Assembly: GCF_030936135.1 (NCBI RefSeq)
Contig: NC_082603.1
Location: forward strand, 34,328,329-34,392,328
Source: Gavia stellata
Lineage: Eukaryota; Chordata; Aves; Gaviiformes; Gaviidae
Length of the DNA: 64,000 nt
Reading direction: 5' to 3'
The number at the start of each line of letters is the position of its first letter. The stretch's first letter is position 1. The notes under the pieces were generated by a model, which was given only the letters and a program-made list of their open reading frames with translations, ran no database searches and was not told where the DNA came from. Below, piece by piece: positions 49,982 through 63,472 of the stretch. The translations under genes were made by a program, and so were the position numbers.

Positions 49982-52697
49982 TGGTCTTACTTTGAATTTT
50001 TTTCACATTTTCTCTGATATAATGAGAGTCATGTTTTCCTCTTCCCTCTTGCCGTTTCAATTTGCTTTCAAGAGTTCTTTTGGGCGTTGGCTTTCTTTTT
50101 TAACTTTTTTTTACTCCTGGACTTTAGAAATATATTTGAATTTGCTGCTATGATCTCTCTGCTACAGTTGCTTGTAATTGTAGTATGTGTCAGTAGATTC
50201 TTACTCACAGGAGGCTGCTGTGTTACAGTTACCTGGATTCTTACGTTGGCATCTGCTGAGATGGTTAGATATTGCAGTTAGCTTAATATCTATCATTAAA
50301 GCAATTATCTGAATGAGTTTCCTAGGACTTGAAGAACCAAAGGCATTAGTGCTGTGGAAGGTGGCGTTCGCATCCAGCCAGGTGCGAGAGCGTGCCGCAG
50401 CTCGGGTCAAGTCATGGCTTTTGTCTAGCGTCAGCTTGGTGTATTATTTGCGTGTTGTTGCAATTGTTCCATTCGGTTTCTTCGAGCCAGTTTGTTCCCT
50501 GTCGAGCAAACAAAGAAGTGCTCACGGATATCTAGATGATACATTTATTTAGAGGGTTTGTGCAATATTCAGCCATTTCAACAATTCAGCTACTGTGAAG
50601 ACATCCCAGAGCATTCATTGTATTAATGCCCTCTATCAGTTTCTAGTATGTTCTCCCCTTAAACACATGGGCTTGCTCAAGGGCCGTCCCTGGGATTTGG
50701 AGGCTAATGGTTAAGAGAGCTGTGTTCACCAGAGTTTGCTTCCTTTAGTTCACTTCGGTGCTCTCGCTGCCTAAATTTTACTGTAAGCAACACACCTGAC
50801 ACTTGAGCAGCAACAAACCTCAGTCTTTAATACGGTCCTTGAACTGAGTTTATAGTATTTTTTTTTAATACCTTATCTATTTAATAAGGGCTTTTTGGTG
50901 AGTGTTTCTAAATCTTCACATGAAATTAAAAAAAAGCTGCATGGAGCGTGATGCTCTGTTCTAAACCTGAAGTCCATGCTTGTATCTGTCTTGTTCATTT
51001 GAATGCTTTATGCTGATAAATGCCTGATTTTTATCAGTTCATTGCAAAGACGTTTTTCTTTGCCAAGTACGAAATTCTAAAAGCTTAGAGAACCATATCC
51101 ACCCCTCAGGTGTGCTGGTCATTCCTAGTGATTTGGTAATTGAGGCTGCTCATGAATTGTGGGACATGATTTATCTTTAATGCAGTGTGGAGATGGATAG
51201 TTATGGGGGCTGGCGCAGAATTAGGGAGCAGCGTAAGAGAAAGACAGAAAAATAAGGTGGCTGCAGTTTTGGCTCAATAGGAGCAAGGAAAAAACCACCA
51301 CCCACCTTCTGTGTCTTGTTTTTTTTTAAATAGAAAATATATTGATATTATAAATACTTAAGACTCCCCACCAGTGATGCTAAAGTCTAAATTCCCACGA
51401 TGGGCAGTGGTAGAGCATATTTCACTTGGGAATAGACCTGAATTCCTCGGGAAGGAGAAGGGTGAGATAAATTGGTGACATGTTAGAGTGCAAGGGAGGT
51501 GTTCTGCTGGGGTTTGGTGGGGTGGGGGAGCCTCTCTTCTGCGTAATTAGGTGGCAGACCCTGAAGGTGAAATCCTTGAGGTGCCAAATCAGAGCTCGTT
51601 ACGTACTTCCCCCATCCCGATCTCCCTTACACTTCAGTTTTTCTTTTTTCTTTTTTCCTGGTTTTAAATAATGGTTTCGTGAGTGGCAGAACGGCTGCTA
51701 CCCGAGTTATCGAAATGGCTGTTTGCAGTTGAGGAGTGAAACAGTCCTGAGGTGCAACTCGGTGTCACCAGGCAATCTGGGGCACTCGGTGCAGCAGGCT
51801 GCGAGCGCAGTGCCTTGGTTTGCCTGGCTGGCAAGGGTTATCGCTGCGCTTGAGCCGACCGTCTCTGGGTGCGCTTACGTAGCATCTGCCATGAAGTTAA
51901 ATGGTTGGAGAATCAAACCTTCCTCTTCTCTCCCTGCGTATCGTGTTTCACCCGCATCAGGGCAGCACACTCTGGGCATAGGAAAATGGCCTTTGCCCTC
52001 TGGAAGGTGTGTGTGGAGATTAATATTAAGCAATTATAGAAGTTAGATGGGTGAGGATATGTGCTAAAGGCGAAGTGCTGGCAATTCTGGGGCAAATCGG
52101 CCATCGCTTTAGCTAGCGTGGCTGTATTTGTTATTGGTGCAATGACACTGACTCACATGAGTTGAGAAAGTGGGCCCCTGTTGGGTTTTTCTATTAATTT
52201 TTTAAAAAACTAATTCAAAGTCTTAGATCTTAAAGTATCATCTCTTAATGTGGGCTTGCAATCTCATAAATTTCTTCTTGTAATAAAAATAATCAGCAGT
52301 TACAGCTATGCTGTAACTTCTGAGTACTTACGATTATTGGCTTAATATATTTTTTTTTTTGGGATTGGTATTGCTTAGTGTCAAAAGAAAACAGAAAAAA
52401 AAGCCAGGAACAAAGAGCACTGCGTGCGTCGGAGGGGGTTGCTTTTGGAAGGCAGGATCTGACCGTGGCTGGAAAGGGAGCTGGTACAGAGGGGCTCCCG
52501 AGGGCCCCTTTGACCCTACCGTGCCCCTGTGCTGGAGTGCTGGGGGTGCCAGCACTGGGATGGAGGGTCTGGCCAGTCTGTGTCCAGTGGCTGAGCCTGG
52601 GAAAATAAGATTTTTTTTCAAAGGCTCTGGGACTGCTAAATGCTTCTTGGTTCAGATCGTTGAAAATTCTTCTGCCGCCATCACCCATGCCACGCAG

Positions 52698-52790
52698 AGG
52701 AATCACAGAATCACTACGGTTGGAAAAGACCTGTAAGATCATCAAGTCCAACCATCAACCCAACACCACCATGCCCACTAAAGCTAACGT
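52698..52790 (-). mobile_element. CR1 LINE 3'-end fragment, minus strand
   Basis: The plus strand reads AATCACAGAATCACTACGGT, TGGAAAAGACCTGTAAGATC and ATCAAGTCCAACCATCAACC, the reverse complement of a CR1 3' end. About 90 bp, strongly 5'-truncated. Confidence 0.93.
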
Positions 52791-54255
52791 GAGCTGTTTA
52801 GCTAAAGTAGTGACAACTGAAGTTGCTCAAAGTATAGCTTGGGGTAGCTGTGTGCTCACAAGCAGCGTAAATGGAAACTCCTGCCCACAGTAATGTCGAG
52901 TGCCTCCCTGTTAGGCTTGGGTTTAGCTCAAAGGAGCCAAGAGCAGAAACTTTATTTCAGGTAGAGCGGCTGTATCGGTTACTGCTGGTATCTGATGATG
53001 CTTGTGTGATGACCTTGTCTGTGGCTGCTTTAAACTTTGCCAGACTGACACCATTCAGACTGAAATATTGGTCCGTGTGTGGTTGAAATCTCAGATTTAA
53101 ATCTCACAGTGTGGTCTGTTCATACAGGGTTATTAAGTTCTGCGACGCCTTGAGTGGGCATTAAAGCTTTCTGCAACTTTAGTACGTGCCCTTAATTGCT
53201 GAGTGTTCAGCTCCTGATGTAATGTTTTAAACAACTCCTATGGAATATCCTAGATGCCATATAGTAACGTGATCATAGCGCATAACTCTAGTGGGACCTA
53301 TACATTACTGCTAACTGCCAGCTCCTCCAGAAAGTGTGCTGGACTTAGGTTGGAAGTTTGAGGATGGAGGGAAGGGGAGATAAAGGGAGGCTTGAGCTGA
53401 AGCTGGTTGGACACAAAGCATTGCGAGTTCAAAAAACAAATTCCAAGAAGAGCATCTATGTAGTACTCCTTTTGTCTCTTTATTTTTAAGTTGCTGGAAG
53501 TGCTCACAAGATGAGGAGCAGGCAGCGAAGTAGTAATTTATTTAGGTTTTTGTTGTGGCATTCAATAATGCTTTCTTAGCAGCTGGCCGAGCACTGAAAG
53601 AAGACGAGGTTCTAGGAAATAAGGTATAAAAGTAACAGCAAGGATATGTGTAACAAAAGGGAAAAAAACCTCTTTCTATGCTCTTCTGTGGTGTTTAAAA
53701 GCTATTTTGTAGATTAGGTACCTTATAAACACTCGGGATAGGCATGCTTGCACTACGTGCTTCCTCAGGCAGAGTAACTGCAGAAGAAAAGCATTTTAAA
53801 TAAATTGCAAGTGTTGAATTTGAGATTTCTTGAACTGTTTTACACTTGCAAACATAATCTCTTGTACTCTGGTGATTCCTTTCCACTGAGTCAGAAGAGA
53901 GACATCTCCATGTCACTGGCACAGGGACAAAGACCGGCGCTGACAATGTCGTCTTGTATTCTCTTCTAGCTGCATTTTCAAACAGGGAGGTTCGGTTTAA
54001 TAACTCTTTTGTTTGGTTGGTGTTTTTTGGACACTTGAATGGTTTGGTGTTGGCAGTAGTGCTTTTCTTTTTTTGTTGTTTTGACAGGGAGGAGAAGCAG
54101 AGAGAATGTCAATCAACTTTAAAGACCAATTTCATGGTTTGTGCTAGTAGTTCAGTATTCCGGCCTCACATGCATTTTGTTCACTGTAGTACGAGCTTCA
54201 TAAGGGAAAATATATAACAAATGAAACAAATTTGGCACAGTACTGGGGGGTGATT

Positions 54256-54273
54256 CCCCCCCCCCCCCCCCCC
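54256..54273. repeat. Poly-C run (18 bases)
   Basis: Uninterrupted C18; its exact length is likely to be uncertain in sequencing. Confidence 0.9.
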
Positions 54274-57200
54274 AACATGACTAAAAAAGGAAACAAAACC
54301 CCCTCTTCATGGAAATCTTCCATATTGCTTGGTTGATGGTGCAAGCAGCATTCTTTAGTTACTATTTCTCAAGCAAAAGCAGAAATATCTTAATTCTTCA
54401 AATTTCCATGAAGTTTACATTTAGGCAGTCTCAAATGAAGCTTTAAAATAAAAGTTTTGGGCTCATACAATATTAGTTCTAGCATTTTATTGCTGAAAAG
54501 CACAAAAAGAAGCTCTTGAGCTTCTCTACCCTACAGCGTTCAACATCCTGCCGGCGGCTCCAGATGCTTCCCAGGGGAGGTCAGGGCCCCTGTCCCAGCC
54601 CACACAGGGAAAACTGAGACACAGAAAGGGACCGTGAGTTCTTGTGAGAAGGGGAATACAGCTTTTCCTGTAGTCGCAGCAGTATCCGAGGAGGGAGGCA
54701 GCGCTGCCTGCCTGGATGTGTGTTGCCCAACAGCAGCAGAAATGCACAGAAATCCCCCTGGGCCAGCAATTCCTTAAGGCATGACCCCGAATCTATTCCT
54801 ATCCCAATCATCTCCTTTAGGAACTTCTCCGTTCCTCCCATCTTCTCTCCTTCCTCCCAATGTCTACACTATATGAGCCCATTGTAAGCTTATAATGGCT
54901 TTATCTTCCCAGCCTAACTTCATCTGAAAAGGATCCTCAGAGCTTTGGGGAGTGAGAAGGGCAGAACAACACTGGGTGACCCTTCTGTTAAAGGTAAAGC
55001 TGCCAAGAAGGTCTTGGGCAAGTAGTAATGCAACTTTGAGTTTTGAGGCAGTTTCTATCTATTCCAGGCAAAAGGCGTGGATAGGTAGAGCACCAGCTAG
55101 TTGCGGGAAAGTTGCAGTAAAAAGAACCCCAAAGAAACAAACAAAAACCCCCAAACAACAATAAAAAAACCCCCCAACTACTCCCTCACTTGAATAAATT
55201 ATTGAAGTTGTCTTAATGCTTGGGATGTCTGCACCGCAAGATGGGTCTGTGCTGAATCCTCTGTGCACTGAGCCAGTCCTTACGATGGAAGGGGCAGATA
55301 TTGATGGGGGAGCAGTGGCTTTGGCAGCTGCCTGCGCTGCCTGTCCTTGCCTCCTGAAAGCTGGAAGCTCTTTCTGTGCTTAACTCCTGTAGCCCATCCT
55401 CTCCCAACCTTGCCTAGTATTGCTTATACAGTCGCAGTTTGTATTACTGCCTCTGTCTGTGTCTTAGGCTAACTGCCTCTGTAGGAAAGAAATATTCTTC
55501 CTTTAGCCCCGTGTTGGTGCTGGCTGTGTTCTGGGGGACACTCGCCTCCGGTGAAACCAGCTTTCCCTCCTTTGTCTTGAGCAGTCTCGTCGTTAATACG
55601 CTTATTGCAAAACAGCCAAACTGCGTGGGTTTTGGGATGAGGGATAATACTGCTTTATAACCTCGTGTGATTTGTGATCTGATGAGCCCTCATCTCGCAT
55701 TAGGCTCCTTGGCTCATAGTGCATCTCCGGCTTCCCTGTGCCCTTAGAGAGTCCAAACATCTTTATAGCCTGATCTCAAACTTCCCTTTGGCCACGCTGA
55801 AGTCATTCCCATGGGCTTTAACCTCTTTTCTTGGGGATTACACTTGCTAAAGCAGCCTTCCACCCGCATGCCTCCACTACGTGTTTTAAAGCATCAGGAC
55901 AAGTGAATCCTGGGTTTGGGGGTTTGAGCGATGGCGTTATCAAATGGTAGGAGCCTGTTCTGCTGCTGTCGTCCAGCAGTTCTACTCTGCATGTGTTTTG
56001 CTGTTTATTTTTACAGAATAACGCTTTAAGAGATCTGTGATCAGCCTTGTAGGGAATCTAACTCTACCAGGAATCTGGGGCAGCAGTGGAGGAGGGGATG
56101 GATGAGAGTGGTAGGAAAAAAAAGGAAAAAAATTCAGTCTTCAGGGTCTGTGTGACTCTGAGGAACTTCCCAAGTAATTTCTGCAGGTAGAAGCACTCTC
56201 CTTCCCTGTGAATGCCCCTTTATCACTGTTTTAGTTGCTACTGTCGCTGCTGATTTCTCCCCAGCCCCTTTGCAAACCACCACTCAGTACCTATTAAAAA
56301 GTTGATGTAATTATGACACTTGGGCTACGTCTGATCTGAGAGAGGATGTAAGTGCATATAATAGCATAGAGGTTTTAGAGTCCTTGCTTAAATGTGATAA
56401 AGCACAGCTGTCCAGAAGAGAGCCATGTGCTGGAAGGAATTGTTAGGGAGGGTTGGGCTTCAGGGCACTGAGCTTGTGCTCTTAAAACGTAGTTGACAAA
56501 GGAAGCACTCGGATCTACACGCTATCGATTATCACTGGATGCAAAGGAGCCACCTGCCCAGAGATTTTCATTTAGAAATACCTGCCACCCTCCCCCTTGA
56601 AACGGGAGTTTAAACTCTTCCGGTAACATCTGCAAATTGATTTGCAATCCCCTGAAAGACAAAGTGCTGAGCGTGGAAGAGACTCAGTGTGGGGAACGGC
56701 AGGAGCTGGGGATGCTGAGGATACCCAGGGATATGGGGACTCTGCTCTGCCCATCTTGGTTTTGTCTGGCTTTCCGTTTTTTGCATGCATATACCCCTCC
56801 ATACGTGATGTACCTATATGACGATGCTCTAATAATGTTGCGGCAGGGGTGCCTGCACCAGGGCTGCTCCTCCTCCCCTCCGCACGCTGCGTGGGCTCCC
56901 GTGCAACGCCGAGGGGAAGCCCGTAAATACGACGATGGGGCCACGGCAGCCTGGCTTTATATCCCTTAACGCCGGTGTGAAATCGCGTCCCGCATTGCAC
57001 AGGCTTCGCTGGGAGAGCTGCGTGTGGGAGGAACGTGAGCTGGGGCTGCTCCTCCGCTGGCTGGCGGGGCTGCTGGGGGGAGGCAGCAGCACAAATAATA
57101 TCACTTTTCGCTGAGTGTTCCTTAAAAACAATTCGGGCTTTGTGGCTGAAGCCACAACAACAGCGGTTCAACTTCTTTCAGTTCAGGGACGTTTAAAAGG

Positions 57201-60200
57201 GCCCTTTCTGCCCGGGCAGCCTCCATCGCACCCCTCGCTCCCCTTTTATGCAGTGCCCTGGTAATAGTCTGGGGGGGGAAGGCAAGCAAACAACCCCCCC
57301 AGCCCAGAAGTACTTTGTGGGGAGGGAGAAGGCTGTGGCGAACAGCTGAAAATTTACAGAAACGTGGAATTTGGGACATGTACGCAGCAGCTAACAAGTT
57401 TTTTCTCATTGCAGTGTCAGGCTCTCGCGGTACCATAGAAAGCGAATACAGAGGAGCATTTAATACTCCCAAACTAACCTCTTTTTTTGGGAGGGCAGGA
57501 GATGAAGGCTTTCATGCTTTTCTAGAGGAGAACCGTGGTGAGGAACAGGGAAGGTTTAGCTCTTTCCTCGCTCCGTCTCTAAAGAAAGCACAGGCAGTAG
57601 CTCTCTGAGCCAAAAAAAAAATAATTTGACGTTGAAGATATTGTTACGTATGGTCTGGGCAGACTGAGGTAAACCTGCTTCCTTTCCTATGGTTTCATGT
57701 CTGCTTTTTGTCTGCCCTTTACAGGTAAAAAGGGTCTGTTTACTCTTGCTAAGTGACCTATGAAACGCAGTACTTCACTGCCGACCTTCAATTTCTAGAC
57801 GTCTTGCTTTCACCTCTCCGCTCTCAAGCGAAGTATTGCTTCATCAGCATAAATATTCAGACTGACACAGTCTTAAATGCCTTTTAAATGTCAGCTCATT
57901 TCCCCCTTAACTCTCTGGAGAGCTGGAATTCATGCCCTGTGGTTTGTAGGGTTTGTGGGTTGCCTCGGGGGGGGCGGTGCTCAGGGGCCCCCCAGGCAGA
58001 CGAGGACCACAATGCGCAGATCTTGCAGGGAAAGCTTCCAAATCGGGCATTTCTTGCTTCTTCCAACCAGTGAGCATCTCCATCAGCTGGTGGTGGTGCC
58101 GTAGCCTCTGCTGCTGGCCCCTCCACGGTCCCCTGAGAAACCTCCGGCTGCAGGTGATGGTGGCTGGTGCCCCCATCACACAGGGTCACACCCGCTTCGG
58201 TCACCCATTTCTGGCCCCAAAACCCGGCCTTTAAAACAGGACTGGTTCAGGAGTCTTTGCTTTTGGCACTAGGCACAAACGCTGCTTGTGGGAGTGCAGC
58301 AAGAGGAGTTGAGGCGAGTGGTCCTTCGTGGGGGTCCGGGGGGTGGGAGGTATTTCCCTTCCGGATACAGCACGTTTCTTTCTCTGTCCATACGCAGAAG
58401 ATGAGTTTCCTAGTTTGGCTAATATATACGCTTTGGTTTTGCTTTCCTGAGGGGAGACAGATGACAGTGGGTCTCTGGACAGTATCGATGAGTATTAGTC
58501 TCTCCCTAAGCTCCCAACACCCAAAGCTGTCCGGCTAAAGCACTTCCCATCACTCTAGCGTAACGCCTGTGCCTTTGGTGGGCAGGTCACAGTGGGACAG
58601 GAGGCAGCGGAGCCGTGCTTGGCCGTTCCCGTACAGGACTGCATCCTTCCGAACTTGGTGGTCACAGCGTTCTCCTCCAAGGCTGTGGGACATGTCTATA
58701 GGGACGCAGCATTTGCTGTGCTGTCTCGGCAGCCTCTCTGCCTTGGGAGGAGAACTTCTCCTCCTGCACTGCACATCCTTCTCCTGATACTTTGTAAAAT
58801 TAGCTAGAGAGCAAGGAGAGAGCTTAAGTGCTTTAATTAAGATTTCTACGCTCTCCAGCTTCCATCCTGTACAGCACAAGGCTGGTGCTGTCAGCAGAGA
58901 CTCCTTCAGTTGTAATCTGTCTGGAGCTGCAGAAATCCCACCCTTTGGCTGCTGATGAGAAAGGACTGTGATAGGAACGCTACTGTATGACATATTTAGG
59001 TTTTGTAAGGAGAAGCAGCAGGTTGTTGCTTTATTTGGTGACTGATGGAGGTTTATTCTGAACGCAGGATCGTCTCTTCTTGGAACAGGCATTAGCTCAG
59101 AGCAAGTACCTTCAGCCAGAACAAACACAGACTTCACCTTGTCAACCGAATGGATAAAGTTGTCTCTTTTTCATGCTGCTCCATTGACTTGAAGCACTTC
59201 AATGAGATGATCATCGTTGCCATCGCCTAACAGAGCTATTCGAGAAGAGCCATCCTATGCATCTTGGGCACGCTTTGCAGGGCACTCCCAGCAGTAAAAC
59301 CGCTACATTACAAGTTCTTTTATTAGGAAATGAAAAGGCCGCAGTGAGCAAGCGATCCCTCTGAAACCTGTGCTACAAATACAGGTCAGAAGTGTGTCCC
59401 TGAAGCGCACAAAGCCTTTCAGGGAATATCCAGTAACAGGGTTAATAAAGAGTTCTTGCTGTGTAAGGAACAAGACGCATCTCATATACATAGAGACTAA
59501 TTCTCCATAACGAGACTTCTAGACATCAACTCCACCCCATGGTCAATGTTACTTGAACTGTTATGTGTAACATGCCGAAAACTGGGATCCGAGCCACGTG
59601 GAAGGCTCTTGCATTTCTCGCTTGCAGCACACTATTTCTATGCAGATGAGCTTGCGAGCTCCCGTTTCTGCCATAGCAGAAGATGCTTTTGGAGCTTGTG
59701 TGGGGTCTGTGAGCATTAATTTTGGCTTTGGCTGCAGCATAAGCAAATGTGTGCATGGGATGCAGTTCTTGGTGGGATGCAGGGGATGGACGGGGTGTCA
59801 TGTGCCTCGGGCACAAAAATGTGCCTTTTGCCTTCTTGTCAAGGGAGAGAATTATTTCTCTCTTCTGAATTTACCACCTGACTCTGGTAGGAAGATCTTT
59901 CTGAGCAGGGAAATGCCATTACGCTGCTAACTCAATATCCCAAGCAAGCTAGTGGTGATCACCTTATCTGCATGGTGAAACCTGAACCTCCTTCCTGCCG
60001 GGCTCCAAGAGGGAGCATTGACGGGCTCATCCCTTCAGACTCGGCGGGTGTCCTTGGTCCTTCTACCTCCGAATAGGTCATAGTCTTCTGCAGGCTGGCC
60101 ACTGTGCTTGAGGGAAAACCCAGCTGCTCTTTTCTCAGGACTTTTATGGTCAAGCAGAGCAAACCTATGAAGACGGCTGTCACTCAGCATGGTTCAGGGA

Positions 60201-60957
60201 CGTGCAATGGCAGCAGTAGGTGATGCCTGGCCAAGTGGCTGATTTCCACAGGAGACGTGTGGGATGTGGGGCTCAGCCCTCCCTGTCCTGGTGCCCTGTT
60301 CCAGCGGCTGTTGCACGTGGCCCAGGGAACCGCAGCCATCCTTTGGAAAGGTCTGCAGTAGCTCTGAAGGTCTCCATTTACAAAAGGGACTTAGCACAGA
60401 AATGTTTTATTCAGCAAAAATGCAGGGGCAGGCTGCCTTTTTTTAATCGAATTTTTTTTGGCTGTTCTGGTGGGTTTCTGTATATAATGTTGGGTTTGTG
60501 TGTTAATGCATTAACCCTTTCTGCTCCTTCATACATCTTTATGCTTTGTAGGAGATGCTGCCTAGCAGAGGAGCCTTTGAATGTATTTATTTTGTTCTTC
60601 TACAAACAGTTTGTGAAGACCGTATCACTCCTAGTAACTGAGAAGGACTCTTTGTCAGCACCGAGGATGCTGCTCTCATCCAGTGACTAAAAGACACCCG
60701 AGCAAATTACTGCACCTGGTATCATACCAAGTGCTGCTACGTTGTAAGCTTCCTCAGTAGCCTCACAATAGCTAAGTAATACTTGCCTCGTGTTAAATCT
60801 TAAACACTAGTTTTGTGCTCTTGGTTAAGTAGCCCCAGCTTGCATTTCTTCATTAGACATCCTTTCTGTTTCTCTGGTTTAGTGTACATAGTAAACTCTT
60901 AATTGCTGCTGCTTCTTTTAGAAATATAGTGAAATTCTCATTCTCTCCCTGTTTCTT

Positions 60958-60982
60958 CTCCTCTCTCTCTCTCTCTCTCTCT
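60958..60982. repeat. (CT)n microsatellite
   Basis: About 12 CT dinucleotides in DNAJC6 intron 1. Confidence 0.95.
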
Positions 60983-63321
60983 TCTTTTCCTTTGGGTTGA
61001 TTTCTAAAGATTCTAGGCTTTCTGTGCTCTTGAGGCCTTTCTGTTGCTCTCCTACAGCATTTCCAACCATAAAAATTTGTCCAGTATCATGGGTCCTCTG
61101 ATCCCTTTGCCTCCTTGCCCTCTTCCAAGTGACCACTTTTCTGCCTTCCTTTCTTTTAAAAGTTGACCTGCAGAACTGAAAGTACCTTTTGAACATTCCC
61201 TCCTCCTTCTTTCCTAGCACAGAGTAATATGAAAGCAAAGATTTTGAAGAGAGATCAAACACTGATTCTCTGCTTGGAAGCCAACAGGCCACTCCCCCCC
61301 CCCTTCTTTTTTTTTTTTTTTATCATACTTGAAGTAGATGCTTGCAAGTGGTTTGGCAAAAGAAATATTCCTGTGCCTTGAGAAGGCATCTTCTGTTCTG
61401 AAGCTGGCAGAGTATTATCCATCTTTTTACAAGCACAATGCAGAGAAGATACAGCCCCTAATTTTACTGGTCTAGCACATGGATCATGTGCATGTGGATC
61501 ATGACCACATCAGAGTGCATTAAGCAGCCTCTGTGCATAGGGGAATAAATAGCATCACTTTACCAATGGAGTCTCCAGTTTAAAGATGTATATTATGTTT
61601 ATTGATAGCTCACTCCAGGTTTGAAAGAGTGAATGCCATTTAAATGGGTTTGGTAATCTGCAGAGTAAATCAGTAGGGCCTTTTTTAATGGAGGGTTTTT
61701 TCATGTTTTTTAATAGTCTGAAAGTCTGTAGAATATTTCTTCTGGTAATGATGATTATGTGAGCAATATTTCAGTAGCATGCATCTAACGCCACTCATGG
61801 ACATGCTATAGAACCAGAGAAGTGATAGCTGTAAGGTCTCTTTGTAAAATATATAATGAGCACTGGCAATGCCACCAGCCTGCCTTAACCATGATGAATC
61901 TTCCCCATTCCTGGGTGCTGGAGTAATTAATAATGACCAGCATGTTCATTTGACAAAGCAGCTGTCCCGTGGCTCTACAGCAGGACAAATGTTCTCAGAC
62001 TTTCCAGGGGCTCTGGGAGAGGCAATGCTTAGCAGATGCCATCTCGATTATGAGACTACCTGAGAGTGTGGCATGCATTTACATAGGTTGCTTGTTGCTT
62101 AATTTGCTGTGCTAGAGGATCTAGGTCTTCTGACTAATCTGACATAATGAGGTGAGAAATGTCTAATTACAGAAATGTAGTTAAAGTTTGCTAAGATCCA
62201 AACAGTTGAAGCCTAGTGAACAGAAAGCAATTTTAATAGCCAAGAGCTTAATTTAGAGCTAATAATAAGCAGTTAAAATATCATTTTACTTGGTTTGTGT
62301 CTAACAACTCAATTCTGCAATAACACAAACGCATATTTACTCGAGTCTACATCTAATGTATTATACTTCTCTGAGAATGACTGACGCTATTAATGCAGCG
62401 CTGCTGTAATAAGGAAGGCTGCAACAAATCAGGTCTTGGTTAAGACAGTGGAAAAGTTATTCTATTATAATTGCAAAATGTAAACACTTGAGGTGTAAGG
62501 CCATATCACAGTCCACCAAAATAACACCTGAAATGGCTCTTGCTCTATGTTAGTCTTCTGTTGACTTTGCAGCTTTGTGACATTTCAAGCTGTGAAAGAA
62601 AAGCTTACCGAGGAGGTCAGCCCGGCTCTGCTTTAGCCTTAGCAATTTGCTGAGTCCTGTACTAAGGCTGCAAACATACAAATATCCAAAAAGGTTCTCA
62701 TTCTCAGCTGGAAAGTTTAATTCCCAAACTTTCTTCTTTTCTCCCCAAAACTCAAACTTTTATCTTCTTCCGCTCAAACAAATCTAACTGGACTCTTAAG
62801 TGACTTAAAATCACTCTGATGATTTCTCTCATATCCATAGAAATGGGTAGCCCTAAGACAACCTGCAGTTGCCCAGCTGCAGTCAAACTGGCAGCTGGGA
62901 CAGTTACGCTGAAGAGCTGTCGTTCATACTACTGCCTTTTTCTTACCCCTGTGGAGGTGGTTGTTGATTTGGTCTTGGTTATGATCAGCAAATTAGCTGC
63001 ACGCTGAAGAGCTGGTCTTGCTTTGGGTTGTGTTGAGAGGTGAGGGAGCTTGTATGGTGCTTGTCCGTACTGTGCTGATACTCAACAGTCAACCTATGTA
63101 CAACGCTGAGAGTCGCTGATGGTTTCTGAGCCCAGTTGGCAAGAATGTGCTCTCTCATCTCTGGAAAATCATGACTTTAATAAGGAAATCTGCTTTTGCC
63201 CTATGCTTGACATGCAGCAGCGCACGTGAATATGTTCGGTCTGAATAGAGCAGTGGGTTTGTTGGGTCTGTGGATTTGTTCCAAATAAGTGATGCTGGCT
63301 TTGGTTTTGTTGTACTTGAAG

Positions 63322-63472
63322 GTGCCTCATCACCAGACATGGAGTCCAGCTATGGGGGAGGCTTGCTAGATATGGTGAAAGGAGGAGCAGGGAGACTCTT
63401 CAGCAATTTGAAGGATAACCTGAAGGATACACTGAAAGATACATCTTCAAAGGTCATGCAATCTGTTGCCAG
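63322..63472 (+). CDS. DNAJC6: DNAJC6 (auxilin) coding exon 2
   Basis: Completes codon 69 (Gly), encodes about 49 further residues and leaves two bases. It starts ASSPDMESSYGGG and continues DMVKGGAGRLFSNLKDNLKD, then TLKDTSSKVMQSVA. This amphipathic Lys/Asp-rich segment immediately precedes the PTEN-like phosphatase/C2 module of auxilin and is shared by all isoforms. Acceptor TTGTACTTGAAG is pyrimidine-rich but not strong; donor GCCAG/GTACAG. Read-through beyond the donor gives a short false tail (RYSTAEAT and stop). The PTEN-like, clathrin-binding and J domains lie to the right of the window, so the gene is partial here. Confidence 0.94.

Larger units (their letters stand above)
48977..63321 (+). 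other. DNAJC6: DNAJC6 intron 1
   Basis: 14.3 kb. It contains a three-copy 40-bp repeat (49862-49981), a minus-strand CR1 end (52698-52790), a C18 run (54256-54273), a (CT)n tract (60958-60982) and a C-run/T-run (about 61293-61321). AT-rich sequence at about 62200-62500 may be a conserved element. Other auxilin isoforms start from separate first exons (one encoding a short MKDSE-type N-terminus in mammals). I looked for such an exon here and could not identify one. Confidence 0.85.

Noticed and set aside
57315-57608. 97-codon plus frame in DNAJC6 intron 1 with an upstream CAG acceptor
   Set aside because: No family similarity recognised and no convincing donor. Phase does not serve the auxilin frame.
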